Shown here piece after piece: positions 1 through 9,734 of a DNA stretch of 64,000 nt. A model generated the notes under the pieces. It was not told the origin of the DNA, did not search any database, and saw nothing but the letters and a program-made list of their open reading frames with translations. This DNA comes from Pilasporangium apinafurcum (lineage: Eukaryota > Oomycota > Peronosporomycetes > Pythiales > Pythiaceae): contig BCKE01000002.1 in assembly GCA_001600495.1 (NCBI GenBank), forward strand, positions 571,093-635,092. The letters are read 5' to 3'. Positions within the stretch are counted from its first letter, which is position 1, and every line of letters begins with the position of its first letter. The position numbers were made by a program, and so were the translations under genes.

Positions 1-2246
1 ATGTTTGCAAACATATCGATCACATCCACTGCATCACTTTTGTTTGCTTCATATCGTTTTGTGTGCTTTAGTTGATGATTCAATTGATGTAAAAGCTTAT
101 GCGCAGGCTTGAGATGACCATGTAATAGCATTATAATTGACCTTTGAACAAGAAGCAATGGATCCCCATTACTTCGGTCATTCTCCTCGAATGAGATTGC
201 TGCTGCCATATTCAAATCTTCAACTGCGCTCTCCATCTCGATTTTCATTCTACTCGTCATGCTTCGCCACACTAAACAGTAATACTTCACGCGTTGCATC
301 ACATTTTGCTGCCAAGTCTTTGCTAATGGTGACGAAGTAGTTGTAGAAGATGAAGATGAAATAATTGGGAGATTCGCGTGCATGTCAATGAGCCTGATAG
401 CTTCTGTAAAGTAGAAATGTGCTGTTTGTGCATTAAATAGTTCCAATTCAATCATTCCGGCGATCATATGCACACAAGGATGATTACCATGTCGACCCAC
501 CACACTTTTCACCAACTCACGTACTGGGTATCCAGGATCCATTTGCGGCACTTTTGCTTCCATAACATCCTGTTTGTCTAGCATCATTCCTTCCCACTGC
601 GATAGATATGGCTGAGTACAATCTTGATCACTATGACACGTTCTCGTTTTCGCATCAGGAAGGCGACGAAAGGAGTCCAATTGAAATACCTGTGCGTACT
701 CATCTCCATGGCTTCCGTATTGAATTCGTTCCTGAAAATACTCAAAGATACCACGCTCACTGAACATTGACTGCATTTTCGTTTTAATTGAAACCATTGA
801 TTTTCGTCTCGTTGGAGATTTAGTTACTTGTGGCGCTGCATTCTTGTTTTGCCCACTAACTGATGGAACGATGTACTCTCGTTTTTCCAATGCTGTGTGG
901 ATGTTTTTAATCAACCGAAGAGGAATCCATGCCATCGTATCTACATCAAAAAAGTCACCTAGACACTCATGCCGTTGATATGTATTGACAAACCCCGGGT
1001 CCATGCTTTCCACGAGTGACAAGTTGTGCACAAACAATGTCAGCTCCCCGAGCGCACGATACACATTCGCGCGGTGAAAGTACAGACATGGATCGGGTCC
1101 ATATCGCCATTCAATTTCGTTCAAGTGGCGCACAACTTCTCTTAAGTTCTTGGTCGATATTTTGGTGGAGTCAACCAGCTCACCCTCTGCAGTCTTTGTT
1201 CCAGGCAAAACGCAAATCGTCGGTAACTGGAATTGCACAAATGAGAAACTGTCCGTCTTTAACGATGTAGTAGACTGGATCACGGAATAATAAGTATCAA
1301 TTGCTAAACGTAGCTCGCCTTTCATCAGACATAACCCTCCATAGAGATTGATCGCTTGGTGGTACAGGTGCACCAGCTCCATCAGCGTATTCTCCTTTGA
1401 AGCAGGGCTCTCCCTTGGCATGGTACTAGTCGTATTATTATTATCCACGCCATAGCTGTCCATAATTTCGCCACATTCGATCTGTGTTCGCAAATTGTTT
1501 ATCACCTGAAGGATTAATATGACTGCGTCCTGAAGCTTGTGTTGCCGCAGTAGTGCTGCACCTTCGCCCAAGAGTGCACGGTAATACACTGTGGAGGCTG
1601 AACTACACCGGCTCCGGCATTTCGCAAACATTGTGACTGCTGTCGTATATCGTTTTTGCGCAAGACATAGCTCACCATGCGCGACCAAGTAGTCTGGATC
1701 GTCGGCATCGATACGGGCGCTGCGGTCAAAGCAATATTCGGCGCGCTGATGCATGCCGAAATGACAGAACAGCGCACCCATGGCAACCAGAGTGGCAGAT
1801 GAATGGCCGCCGCGATTATTGACAAAAAGTTCATCTTGTTCAGCAGATGCTGCATCCTGTAGTGCGGCGTGTGCATCCCGTCGACCCATATGCGCACACA
1901 AGAGGAAAGTCCGTTGATGATTGCTAGTTGTAGGACTAGTACCAGGAGATAAGGGTGTAGCAGTATAGCGGTCAATTTCAATGGTAAAGTGCCGCACAGC
2001 GCTTTGATAGTCATGCACCGCGAGATAAAGAAATCCCAGTTTGAAATGCACATGGGCTGCTTTCGGATACCCGCGCACAAGGTCCACATAGAGATCGATC
2101 GCTTCGCCAATACGGCCACTCAGCCTTACAAAACACAAGCATGTTCAAACGCTGAAGTTGATACGCCAGCAAGAGTATAATAGAATGCATTTAACGTACC
2201 AAGCCCACTGTGCATATGTGTCCAAGTCGGTAAGGACGGCTGTCAT
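1..2246 (-). CDS. TPR-repeat protein, 3' end beyond the window (partial)
   Basis: The gene reads from an ATG at 2246 leftward off position 1. Exon 1 is 2246-2200; a 75-bp intron (2199-2125, GTACGT donor, TAAG acceptor) joins in phase to an exon at 2124 that stays open to the window edge, giving about 720 visible residues. The N-terminal half has helix-turn-helix pairs of TPR type, with A/G/Y/A spacing, for example LGFLYLAVHDYQSAVRHF and YFHRANVYRALGELTLF. No catalytic motif is visible. TPR superhelices usually serve as protein-binding scaffolds; the partner is unknown. A six-codon upstream ORF lies immediately 5' and overlaps the chosen ATG in another frame. The start is 113 bp from the divergent ankyrin gene, so the two may share a promoter. 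The family is secure; a specific name is not. Confidence 0.75.
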
Positions 2247-2359
2247 TTCACCATCACCATTTTGTTTGTTGCTGTTTCGTCGTTTCCATTGTGCTGCGAC
2301 AAGGTTCGGGTGCGAACTTAAACGAAGATCAATTGTCTAATTGAGGGAACTCCTCAAAA

Positions 2360-3592
2360 ATGGATTCGAAGGCCGAAGAAACAATGGAACTCCTGACATC
2401 GGTGAAGGTGTTGGTACAGCACACGACCACGCCAGTCTTCCAATGTGCAGGCATCACGCACTTGATCGATGAGTTTCTTGACTACTCAGTGTGTTGTGGG
2501 CTCGAATCCGCTGTGAGATTGGGATACTTTCACCTGCTTTGCCGCTTGGACAAGCGACAGAAGTTGCCGACACTTTCGAATTGGGCATTTAACCATGCCA
2601 TGACTCGCGCCGTCAGGCAAGATGATATGAGATTGGTGCAGTGGTTCCGTGAAAAATATCCAGGTATGGTGATTAAGAATTTAGTCATGGATTCGGCAGC
2701 GGCTTTTGGTCAACTGAAGATAGCCCAATGGTTGCACAAGAACGGTGCATGCCCAGGAACGATATGTGCCATGAATCGAGCAGCTACTCGTGGTCATTTG
2801 AACATGGTAAAATGGCTGCACGATACATTTACAGTGGGCTGTACAACTGAAGCTATGGATGGTGCAGCAAGTAACGGACACCTGGAAGTTGTTCAGTGGT
2901 TGCACCGCAATCGCAAAGAGGGATGTACAGATGCAGCGATGACCGAAGCAGCGGCACATGGGCATCTGGATGTCATCCGCTATTTACACGAAAACAATGT
3001 TGAGGGCTTTTCTCCTCGAACGATGCACTACGCAGCAATCCACGGTCATCTCGATATTGTGCAATTCCTGTATGAAAATCGCAACGAAGGTTGCACAAAG
3101 TGTACCATGGACTTTGCTGCCAGTAATGGCCATTTAGAGGTGGTACAGTGGTTACATGGAAAAGCATTGTGCACCGCAACTGCGATGAATTTAGCTGCAT
3201 CCAATGGCCATCTAGCAGTGGTTCAGTTTCTCCATGACAATCGAAACGAAGGGTGTACCACCACTGCAATGGATCAAGCAGCCAAACATGGGCACTTTGA
3301 TGTCGTGAAGTGGCTGCACACTAACCGTTCGGAAGGGTGTACATCTGCTGCAATGGATGGTGCCGCTGCCAGTGGCCATCTTGATATCGTGCAGTGGCTA
3401 CATACGAATCGTACAGAAGGTTGCACAGTCAACGCGATGAACTGGGCTGCATCAAATGGACATTCAGCTATTGTTGAATTTCTTCACACTAATCGAAAAG
3501 AAGGATCCACCACAGCTGCTATAATTTTTGCTGCCAAAAATCGCCATCTGGATATTGTCCAATGGCTGCATAACAATTCCACTGAAGAGTAG
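2360..3592 (+). CDS. Ankyrin-repeat protein, 410 aa, intronless
   Basis: One exon. After an N-terminal region of about 110 residues without clear repeats, there are nine to ten ankyrin units of about 34 residues following the pattern GCT-x3-MD-x-AA-x-NGHL-x-VVQWLH-x-NR-x-EG. One unit is shortened (WLHGKALCTATAMN). There is no signal peptide or membrane segment, so a cytosolic binding protein is likely. The unit style (WLH, NGHL, EGCT) is typical of large ankyrin families in oomycetes and some giant viruses; the target is unknown. The last codons and the TAG lie inside a segment that matches the 3' end of the TnpB-like relic at 61.1-62.6 kb, so the present C-terminus may have been set by an insertion. 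A near-perfect repeat unit just before the stop suggests the original array was longer. Confidence 0.85.
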   Translation: MDSKAEETMELLTSVKVLVQHTTTPVFQCAGITHLIDEFLDYSVCCGLESAVRLGYFHLLCRLDKRQKLPTLSNWAFNHAMTRAVRQDDMRLVQWFREKYPGMVIKNLVMDSAAAFGQLKIAQWLHKNGACPGTICAMNRAATRGHLNMVKWLHDTFTVGCTTEAMDGAASNGHLEVVQWLHRNRKEGCTDAAMTEAAAHGHLDVIRYLHENNVEGFSPRTMHYAAIHGHLDIVQFLYENRNEGCTKCTMDFAASNGHLEVVQWLHGKALCTATAMNLAASNGHLAVVQFLHDNRNEGCTTTAMDQAAKHGHFDVVKWLHTNRSEGCTSAAMDGAAASGHLDIVQWLHTNRTEGCTVNAMNWAASNGHSAIVEFLHTNRKEGSTTAAIIFAAKNRHLDIVQWLHNNSTEE

Positions 3593-3875
3593 GCAGCTCC
3601 AACACCTGAACTCATCGAGTTCAGGAGAGTATATGTTCATTCTTGAGAAAGATGTTTCTGACAACGTTGACGTCTCTATCAAGGACGAACTTGCCGTGAG
3701 AACACCCAAAGACTCTCTGGTACTTCATCGGATGTTTGATTCTCCCGCATTTGAGAGCAAGTCTTTGTTGTATAGTGTTCCTCACATTCGATCACGCGCC
3801 CTCCAGTCCTTTCCATCTTATATTTCAGTAGCATCATGGGCTTGTACTGAGAGCGCGGGAGCATCGCGTTCAAAT
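3586..3875 (-). mobile_element. 5'-truncated TnpB/Fanzor-like relic (copy A)
   Basis: Read on the minus strand, about 3870-3600 encodes a decayed C-terminal TnpB/Fanzor domain. Segments such as KYKMERTGGRVIECEEHY and TTKTC align with the copy at 62.3-62.6 kb (SYKMERSGGCVIDCGEHY, TTKTC). An extra base within the first zinc knuckle shifts the frame, and the downstream DRDV...RNIFLKNEH block (the third RuvC region) is found in the next frame. The second CxxC has become CxxG. The 3' end keeps a strong hairpin at 3605-3625. Nothing of the N-terminal two thirds is seen. It is non-functional by inspection. It lies tail-to-tail against the ankyrin gene. Confidence 0.75.
3605..3625 (-). repeat. Terminal hairpin of TnpB-like copy A
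   Basis: Perfect inverted repeat on the + strand: CCTGAACTC, loop ATC, GAGTTCAGG (9-bp stem, 3-nt loop). It sits at the same position relative to the nuclease gene end as the hairpin at 62544-62564. Bacterial IS200/IS605-family elements carry subterminal hairpins at this end, and the guide RNA of TnpB overlaps it; applying that role here is inference. Confidence 0.75.
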
Positions 3876-4105
3876 GTATAATATCTATTTGAAAACTTGA
3901 TTGTGTTTTGTATGTGTAGCTGCAAAGAGTATACCGGTCAACACAGATGGGTACATTTTTAGATAACACCTTGAGTCTTTTGTTAAGTACGCAATAAGGA
4001 CTCGTACCTAAACGCGAATATAATCGTACTTAGTATGAAGCTTCTGTTCGCTGGTGGCAAGGAGATGCAATAAGCAGCAATTTGAAGGCTAATACGTCGA
4101 CAAGT

Positions 4106-5526
4106 ATGAGAAGTTGTCAAATGGTTATGGGGCCTGCGGGCACAGGAAAGGTGCGTTTAAGCCCGTCATCGTGATTTTGCTATAGATCCTGTACTTTATT
4201 TTGTATTCTGTGTGATGATTAGTCAACGTATTGCAATAATATGCACGAATTCTGTGCCGCATCGGGACGTATGACCTACGTGGTCAACTTGGACCCAGCA
4301 GCTGATCATTTTGAATATCCAGTGGCATTTGGTACGTTTGTATAGTGCAGCATTGTGACTACTAGACTCTGATTGAACCAATGTTATTGATGGACTGTGT
4401 TGGATTTGAATAACCTACGCGTAGATATTCGCGACTTAATCAGTGTGGAAGATGTCATGGAAGAACTCGGCTATGGTCCCAACGGTGGCTTAGTATATTG
4501 CATGGAGTAAGTCAATGCATATGGAATTGCGGGTGATTTCGGATCAGTCAGACGAACTAAATCGATTTTTATGTAACAGGTATCTTGTCCAGAACCTCGA
4601 CTGGTTACAAGATTTACTGACCGAATACAGCGATGACGATTATTTCATCTTCGATTGTCCAGGTGTGTAACCCATCTTGCCATGGATCTACACCCTGGAT
4701 TTTCTAACTGCTGTATCTTTTAGGTCAAATTGAGCTCTACTCGCATTTGCCAGTGATGAAGCAGTTGTGCGATTCCTTGAAAGATTGGGGATTTGCCATT
4801 TGTGGGGTTTACTTGGTGCGATCATGTGTATTTTTTCAGCCTAATAACTGGTATTTCACAATACTCTAACTAAACTTTCTACTTACTGTAGATTGATTCA
4901 TTATTTATTGCCGATCCCACCAAATTCATCTCCGGAGTGCTATGTTCACTGTCTGCGATGGTGCAATTAGAGCTGCCACATATCAACGTACTCACTAAGT
5001 GCGATTTAGTGGATGAGAAAGAACTGAGCAAGTATGTTCTCGCGCGTTGTTGATTTCCCCTGTGAAAAGCGGTCGTAAAAACAGTGGAACTAACTTGGAA
5101 TTCTTTGCTATAACAGATATTTGGATCCATCGTCCGGCTATCTCTTGGATAACCTCGCAAACTCATCTGATCCGAAATGGCGTCCATTAAGTGCAGCTAT
5201 CTGCAATGTGGTGCGTGAAAATCTTGTTCTATCCTTCGTCATTCGTGATTAAATGCAGCTAATCGTCTTATTTATTCGCACACGCAGATTAATGACTTCA
5301 GTATGGTGGCTTTTGTGCCGATGAACATCAATAGAGAGGAAAGCATCGAGACCGTGTTGCTTCATGTTGATCACGCCATTAATTTTGGTGAAGACCTTGA
5401 GCCTCGAGTACGTAGTATTGCTCGTGTCTGTCTCTGCTATAGTGTGGCATTTTTTATTGACAATGCCGTCATCTTCGTGTTTTTGAAATGCCGTTGCAGG
5501 AGCCAAAAGATGAGATGGACGACTAG
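4106..5526 (+). CDS. GPN3: GPN-loop GTPase 3
   Basis: Nine exons: 4106-4150, 4223-4331, 4425-4506, 4580-4662, 4724-4815, 4892-5031, 5117-5210, 5288-5407, 5500-5526. All junctions keep phase and give 263 aa, close to the family's 270-285. Seen: P-loop GPAGTGKST (residues 9-17), VNLDPA, the diagnostic Gly-Pro-Asn insert (69-71, YGPNGG), switch FDCPGQIE, and a TKCD base-recognition motif. The short tail ends GEDLEP followed by [11 protein letters not shown]3 works with GPN1 and GPN2 in cytoplasmic assembly and nuclear import of RNA polymerase II. The N-terminus ([12 protein letters not shown]) fits the family start, so no upstream exon is needed. Confidence 0.92.
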
Positions 5527-5645
5527 AGTACGAATTGATAATGAAAAATCGAGAAGCATGATAGTAGAGGGTTTCTTTTTGTCTAAATATATCCCAACAT
5601 GTATTCAGGATCTTGATGTCAAAGGGATACTGTGTTTGAGTTCTG

Positions 5646-6830
5646 ATGACGGATGATACAGCCGCTGGACCGAGCCTGGACGAAAAGTTCCAGCTTCAAC
5701 GCGTGTTCCGCTTATTAGCATTCGATCTTCCTGTACAGCGTCTGGAGCAGAAGATTGAGGTACACTAAGAAAATATGAGAAATATGACGCATTACCTGTG
5801 CTCCTATATTGTTTAACCCAGCGCTCGACAGAAACTGACTGAACAGCTTCGAGTAGCCACTGCATCTTCACGAGTAATGTGCAGTCTGCATCATTCACAT
5901 TGCATTCGATCTTTGATAGAACATTCTTTTAAAATGATCTATTAGGCAAGTTCTAGTACAAAACGAAAGAGCTGGGATGAATGCAACGCTAAACGCGAGC
6001 GGTGTGTTAAAGGGCTCCACGCATATCGGACTACATTACAGGAGGAGCATCACATTGGCAAAGATCTTGTGTGCGTCAAGTACCAAATCGATTCAAAGTC
6101 CATTGTTACCATCTACAAGCAACTTGGCTGTCCAATGAACACGTTGCATAGAAAAAAACATGTCGAGGAGATGATTTGGGATGTCAATGACAATCTGGAC
6201 GGTGCTATCTCGTTTGATGAGTTTGAAAAAAGCTACTTGCGCGCACGTAGTGATCGGACAGGACTGGAGCCATCGGAACTGTTCTTTCTCACGAGTTTCC
6301 TTATGTACGATAAAGAATGCAATGGGAAGGTATGCACCGGTGAGTCTGTGATATGCAGTTTCGGGTCAACAATAACGAGTTGTTTAACATGATTGACGTG
6401 GCTAGCTCCCAGCCGATGACGTTATGCGCATCTTGTAAGTAGATTGAACAGACTACCCACCTATCCTGGTAGAGAGTAGACCAACATTTTATCTGTGCAT
6501 GTGGGTGGCAGCTATACAAAATACGGAGATGCGATGGAAAACGAAATGGAGCTTCACTTTGGGAAGCAACGCGACGATGGGACTCACTATATCACCTTTA
6601 TTCAGGTATGACTATAAATTTCATTTTGTCGCAAGACATCCATTAGAAACTCAAACCTACTCTTCTGTATGTGCCTTGTCCACGCCACCATGACGTCTCG
6701 TTTGATTTCCTTGTATGTTTTGCAAATCCGTGTGCTTCAGTATCGTGAGGCGATTCTCAAAAGAACAGGTGAGCTCATCGACCAACACACACCGACAAAC
6801 AAAGCCAGTAAATATTGCAAACGATTGTGA
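5646..6830 (+). CDS. EF-hand calcium-binding protein, 250 aa
   Basis: Six exons: 5646-5759, 5832-5873, 5946-6329, 6406-6434, 6512-6605, 6741-6830, all in phase. The first EF-hand loop NDNLDGAISFDE (about residues 133-144) has acidic or Asn residues at positions 1, 3 and 5, Gly at 6 and Glu at 12. A second, weaker loop starting DKECNGK (about 174) spans an exon junction and is followed by DDVM. The N-terminal 130 residues are charged and probably helical. There is no signal peptide or membrane segment. It may be a calcium-responsive regulator; a ciliary role is possible in a flagellate but nothing in the sequence proves it. It starts 119 bp after the GPN3 stop on the same strand. Confidence 0.75.
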
Positions 6831-7079
6831 GTAAGAAACCGCAGTGCAGTAAAAATATGAAGTATCAGATGCCAGATGCCGTCAACCAAACAATGCAACT
6901 CTGTGCTTTTGACCTTGATCCATCTCCCTTTCATCTTATTTTCGCAAGCTGTCCGTCCGTGCGGAAAACGTCTGAGATTTCATTTTGTCCATCTGGCCAA
7001 ACCTGTCATACTGACTAGAAAACCTGACAAACGAATTACCTCGAAATCTTATTTTCAGTATAACCAACTGTAAGTGTCT

Positions 7080-7324
7080 CTTTGCAACCAGTATGGGAAA
7101 TCTTTTTACTGGTATGTCATTCGACAATTCATCACCAAATGGTCAACGGCGTTCCCGATGGCACAATTGAATCTCGATCCGTTTTGCACTGTGAATCCAG
7201 TGAATGCAAGACGTTTTGGGATCGCGACGTGAACGCTTCGCTGAATATTATGCGTGTGACGACAGAACTTTTCAACAATCGAGCAAGACCAGAGTACTTG
7301 CAACGAGAATCAAGTGAGTCGTAG
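7080..7324 (+). mobile_element. TnpB/Fanzor-like C-terminal scrap (copy C)
   Basis: The reading frame through 7140-7324 contains SVLHCESSECKTFWDRDVNA followed by SLNI and a short basic tail ending QRESSES. The pattern C-x4-C followed by (W)DRDVNA-x2-N(I/M) is the last zinc knuckle plus third RuvC acidic motif of TnpB/Fanzor proteins, and here the Asp residues are kept. No N-terminal domains can be found in the preceding 250 bp. It is not closely similar to copies A and B, so it derives from a different lineage of the family, possibly Fanzor proper. It sits in an 825-bp gap between two ordinary genes. Confidence 0.6.
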
Positions 7325-7330
7325 AAGCGC

Positions 7331-7434
7331 AAAAAAAGCGTGAGCTCGGGGTCTTCGGACTTGAACCTGCTCACACGGTACAGCCCGTATTCTAGGTGTA
7401 GCCAGTTGGTAGGCGCAACTCGCGAAGTGAGTTG
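7331..7434 (-). other. Hairpin-rich segment with Pol III-like signals
   Basis: Immediately after copy C there are several stable stems in about 100 bp: GTGAGC (7340-7345) with GCTCAC (7369-7374), enclosing GTC/GAC around TTCG at 7351-7360; ACGG (7375-7378) with CCGT (7385-7388); GCC (7401-7403) with GGC (7412-7414); and CAACTCGC (7416-7423) with GTGAGTTG (7427-7434) around GAA. On the minus strand, 7367-7357 reads GGTTCAAGTCC, a perfect tRNA B-box, and a run of seven T follows (7337-7331). A tRNA acceptor stem and matching T stem cannot be formed. It could be a guide-RNA scaffold remnant, a SINE or tRNA relic, or an unrelated small RNA. Confidence 0.4.
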
Positions 7435-7655
7435 GAGTAACCTAGTGTCTGAAGGTATTGGTAGCAAGCATTCTGTATCCATTTGACTTACATTTGATGA
7501 GCGATCGATCATCATTCCTGTGTGAACCAGATCTTCTATTACCATCATTCTTTGGAATGCTTGTCAATCACGTGACACTGACATCGGTGGCGATATTTGT
7601 GCATTTGAAAAAAGTAGTTGAAGCGCGTAGTGATAGCACAGGGAAGAAGTACGCA

Positions 7656-9674
7656 ATGCGATTCCATCGAGGCGCGCGTGCAGCCACAATGGGGTTATCG
7701 TGGCTGGTCTTGCTGGCGTATGTGGGTCTGATGGCCACTTCCGTAGAGGGACGGTTGATGATTATGGGTCCGTCGTTGTTCAAACGCATGCACGAGACAA
7801 TGTTCGCCAAAGAAAAGAAACATGTTTTGGAGCAAGAAGTTGCGGCATTCACGCGCGAGAGTCGATTCCCCACGGCCGGAAGAACACTCGAAGAAAAAAA
7901 AGCAGCGGCTGAGGCTTTCTTGACACGCGAAATTGCAAAAAGTGGCGTAATTGGTGTGGGAGCAGCGATTGTCTTCCACGATGAGGTATGATACTGTTTG
8001 ATAACCTTATCTGCGATCATTTGCACAATGATGACGTTGACGTGAGGCTAGGTCGTTTTAAGTAAAGGCTATGGCCTTCGATTGGTATGATAATTGCTGC
8101 TCATTTGTAACAAAATAGAAATCGATGGTACCTCTTTGTCTAATCGCAAACGCACTGTCGCTCACAACTCCTTTCAGGCGAATGATTCAACCAGCAAAGT
8201 CACAAGCACGTCGATTTTCCAGATCGGATCCGTCACCAAGACATTCATCGCCCTCGGTCTCGGAATTCTGGTATTTATGGCGATGTCTTCCTCGTCTTTC
8301 CATCGGAACTAACAAATCCATGACTTTGTCTCACATATTTTGTGCATATGTGCTCTGTTTTTACACTAGGTGGATGAAGGAAAACTGGACTGGAATGACC
8401 CCGTGAAACAACACTACCCGTCGTTCCGCGTATTTGATGTATATGCTGAAAAATATGCAACCATTGGCGATCTCTTGGCCATGAACTCTGGCTACGGCGA
8501 AATTCCTGATTTCGGTTCAATTTCTGGACTATATCCATCCGACGAAGACTTTGTCAACCACTTGCGTTATTTAGAGCCTTCTCGGTCCCTGCGTGGAGGG
8601 CATGAATATGCCAATGTCAATTTTGCCGTGCTGGGGCTCGTGATTGAAAGCGTTACTGGGCAGCCATGGGACGTATTTTTGAAAGAACGGATTTGGAAGC
8701 CTCTGGGGATGACACGCACGTTTGCGTCTGCATTGCAAGTTAAAGACGACAACAACACGGCGTTTGGACATTTTGCATGTGGTGGGGACATCAAAGGGCC
8801 TTACAGTCTCGTGACAGATCCACAAACCCAATTGATTGCAGGTGGAACTGGTGACAAAGTCGCTGCGGGATCTGTTTTATCTAGTGCGGACGACATGGCC
8901 AAATTGCTGCGACTGATCTTGAACAAAGGCACAATCGACGGGATCACAATCGTGTCTCCTCGTATCGTCGAAGAAATGATTACTGGCAAGTATCGCGTCA
9001 ACCAGGAATTTCACGATATGTACGCCAAAGGCGGGCGACATTACAATGCCGATGGCAATACACTGGCTTCTGGCTATGGATTTGACTTCGTCACGCATGG
9101 TCTGTGGGGCTACGGGTACGCCGACAAAAGTGGAGACACGCTGACTCATTTGACTCGGACAGGGTTTGCTCCCGTAGCAAATGTTGGGGTAGTGTTAATG
9201 GGCAACACTCAAACTCCGGAAGGACTCTTGACATTCCCACTCGATCATATTCGCTCGTATGTCATGGGAATATTCCTGGATGTTCCAACAAATATTTTGG
9301 ATTTCTCCTACAACGCTTGGCGGGCAGCTGATCAACTAAAGCCGGTCATGGAAGGGGTTCCAGCGTGCGGCGTACGATTCTGGAAAAATCCACCATTCAT
9401 CTCGCTTGATGACCAACAACGGAAGGCACTCGTTGGTACTTACGTCGCAGAAACATCTCCTAAGTTCTTTGCCTCGCTGGAAATAAATCAAGTTGACTCC
9501 AAGCTTGTGTTACGATATGGTAAACTAGTGGGAGAATTACTATACTACACGAGTATTGGTGATCAGAGCAGAGCTTTTGTTTGGAACATTCCATTCGGGC
9601 CAAGTTTCTTGGATATAACCAAACAAAAGGATAAGTTTGTTGTGGATGTCGGTATCAAATTCGTGCAACAGTAG
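7656..9674 (+). CDS. Secreted beta-lactamase-fold serine hydrolase
   Basis: Four exons: 7656-7985, 8052-8084, 8178-8270, 8370-9674, giving 586 aa. If translation starts at the second Met (7689), the protein opens directly with the signal peptide MGLSWLVLLAYVGLMATSVEG. Class C beta-lactamase/penicillin-binding fold motifs are visible: SVTK (nucleophile Ser about 139, Lys 142) within FQIGSVTKTF, and YAN (Tyr about 232, Asn 234). The third KTG/HxG-like motif is not clear. The long C-terminal part resembles the extra lipocalin-like tail of eukaryotic and bacterial serine hydrolases of this fold. It is probably a secreted esterase or peptidase; a role in antibiotic resistance is not implied. The gene is preceded by the TnpB-like scrap. 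Confidence 0.85.
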
Positions 9675-9734
9675 TTGGAGGAATGAACACCAGAATAACA
9701 CTGATAAATGAATTGAGAAGTGGTTTTAAACTGT

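Noticed and set aside
1514-2119. 201-codon minus-strand frame in the first gene
   Set aside because: It is offset from the frame that stays open for over 2 kb and shows TPR helices; the open longer frame is the gene.
7331-7440. A tRNA gene
   Set aside because: B-box and T run are present, but acceptor and T stems do not pair and no anticodon loop has the right form.
7458-7655. In-frame extension upstream of the beta-lactamase-fold gene
   Set aside because: It would place 66 extra residues before a clean signal peptide; the Met at 7656 or 7689 is a better start.
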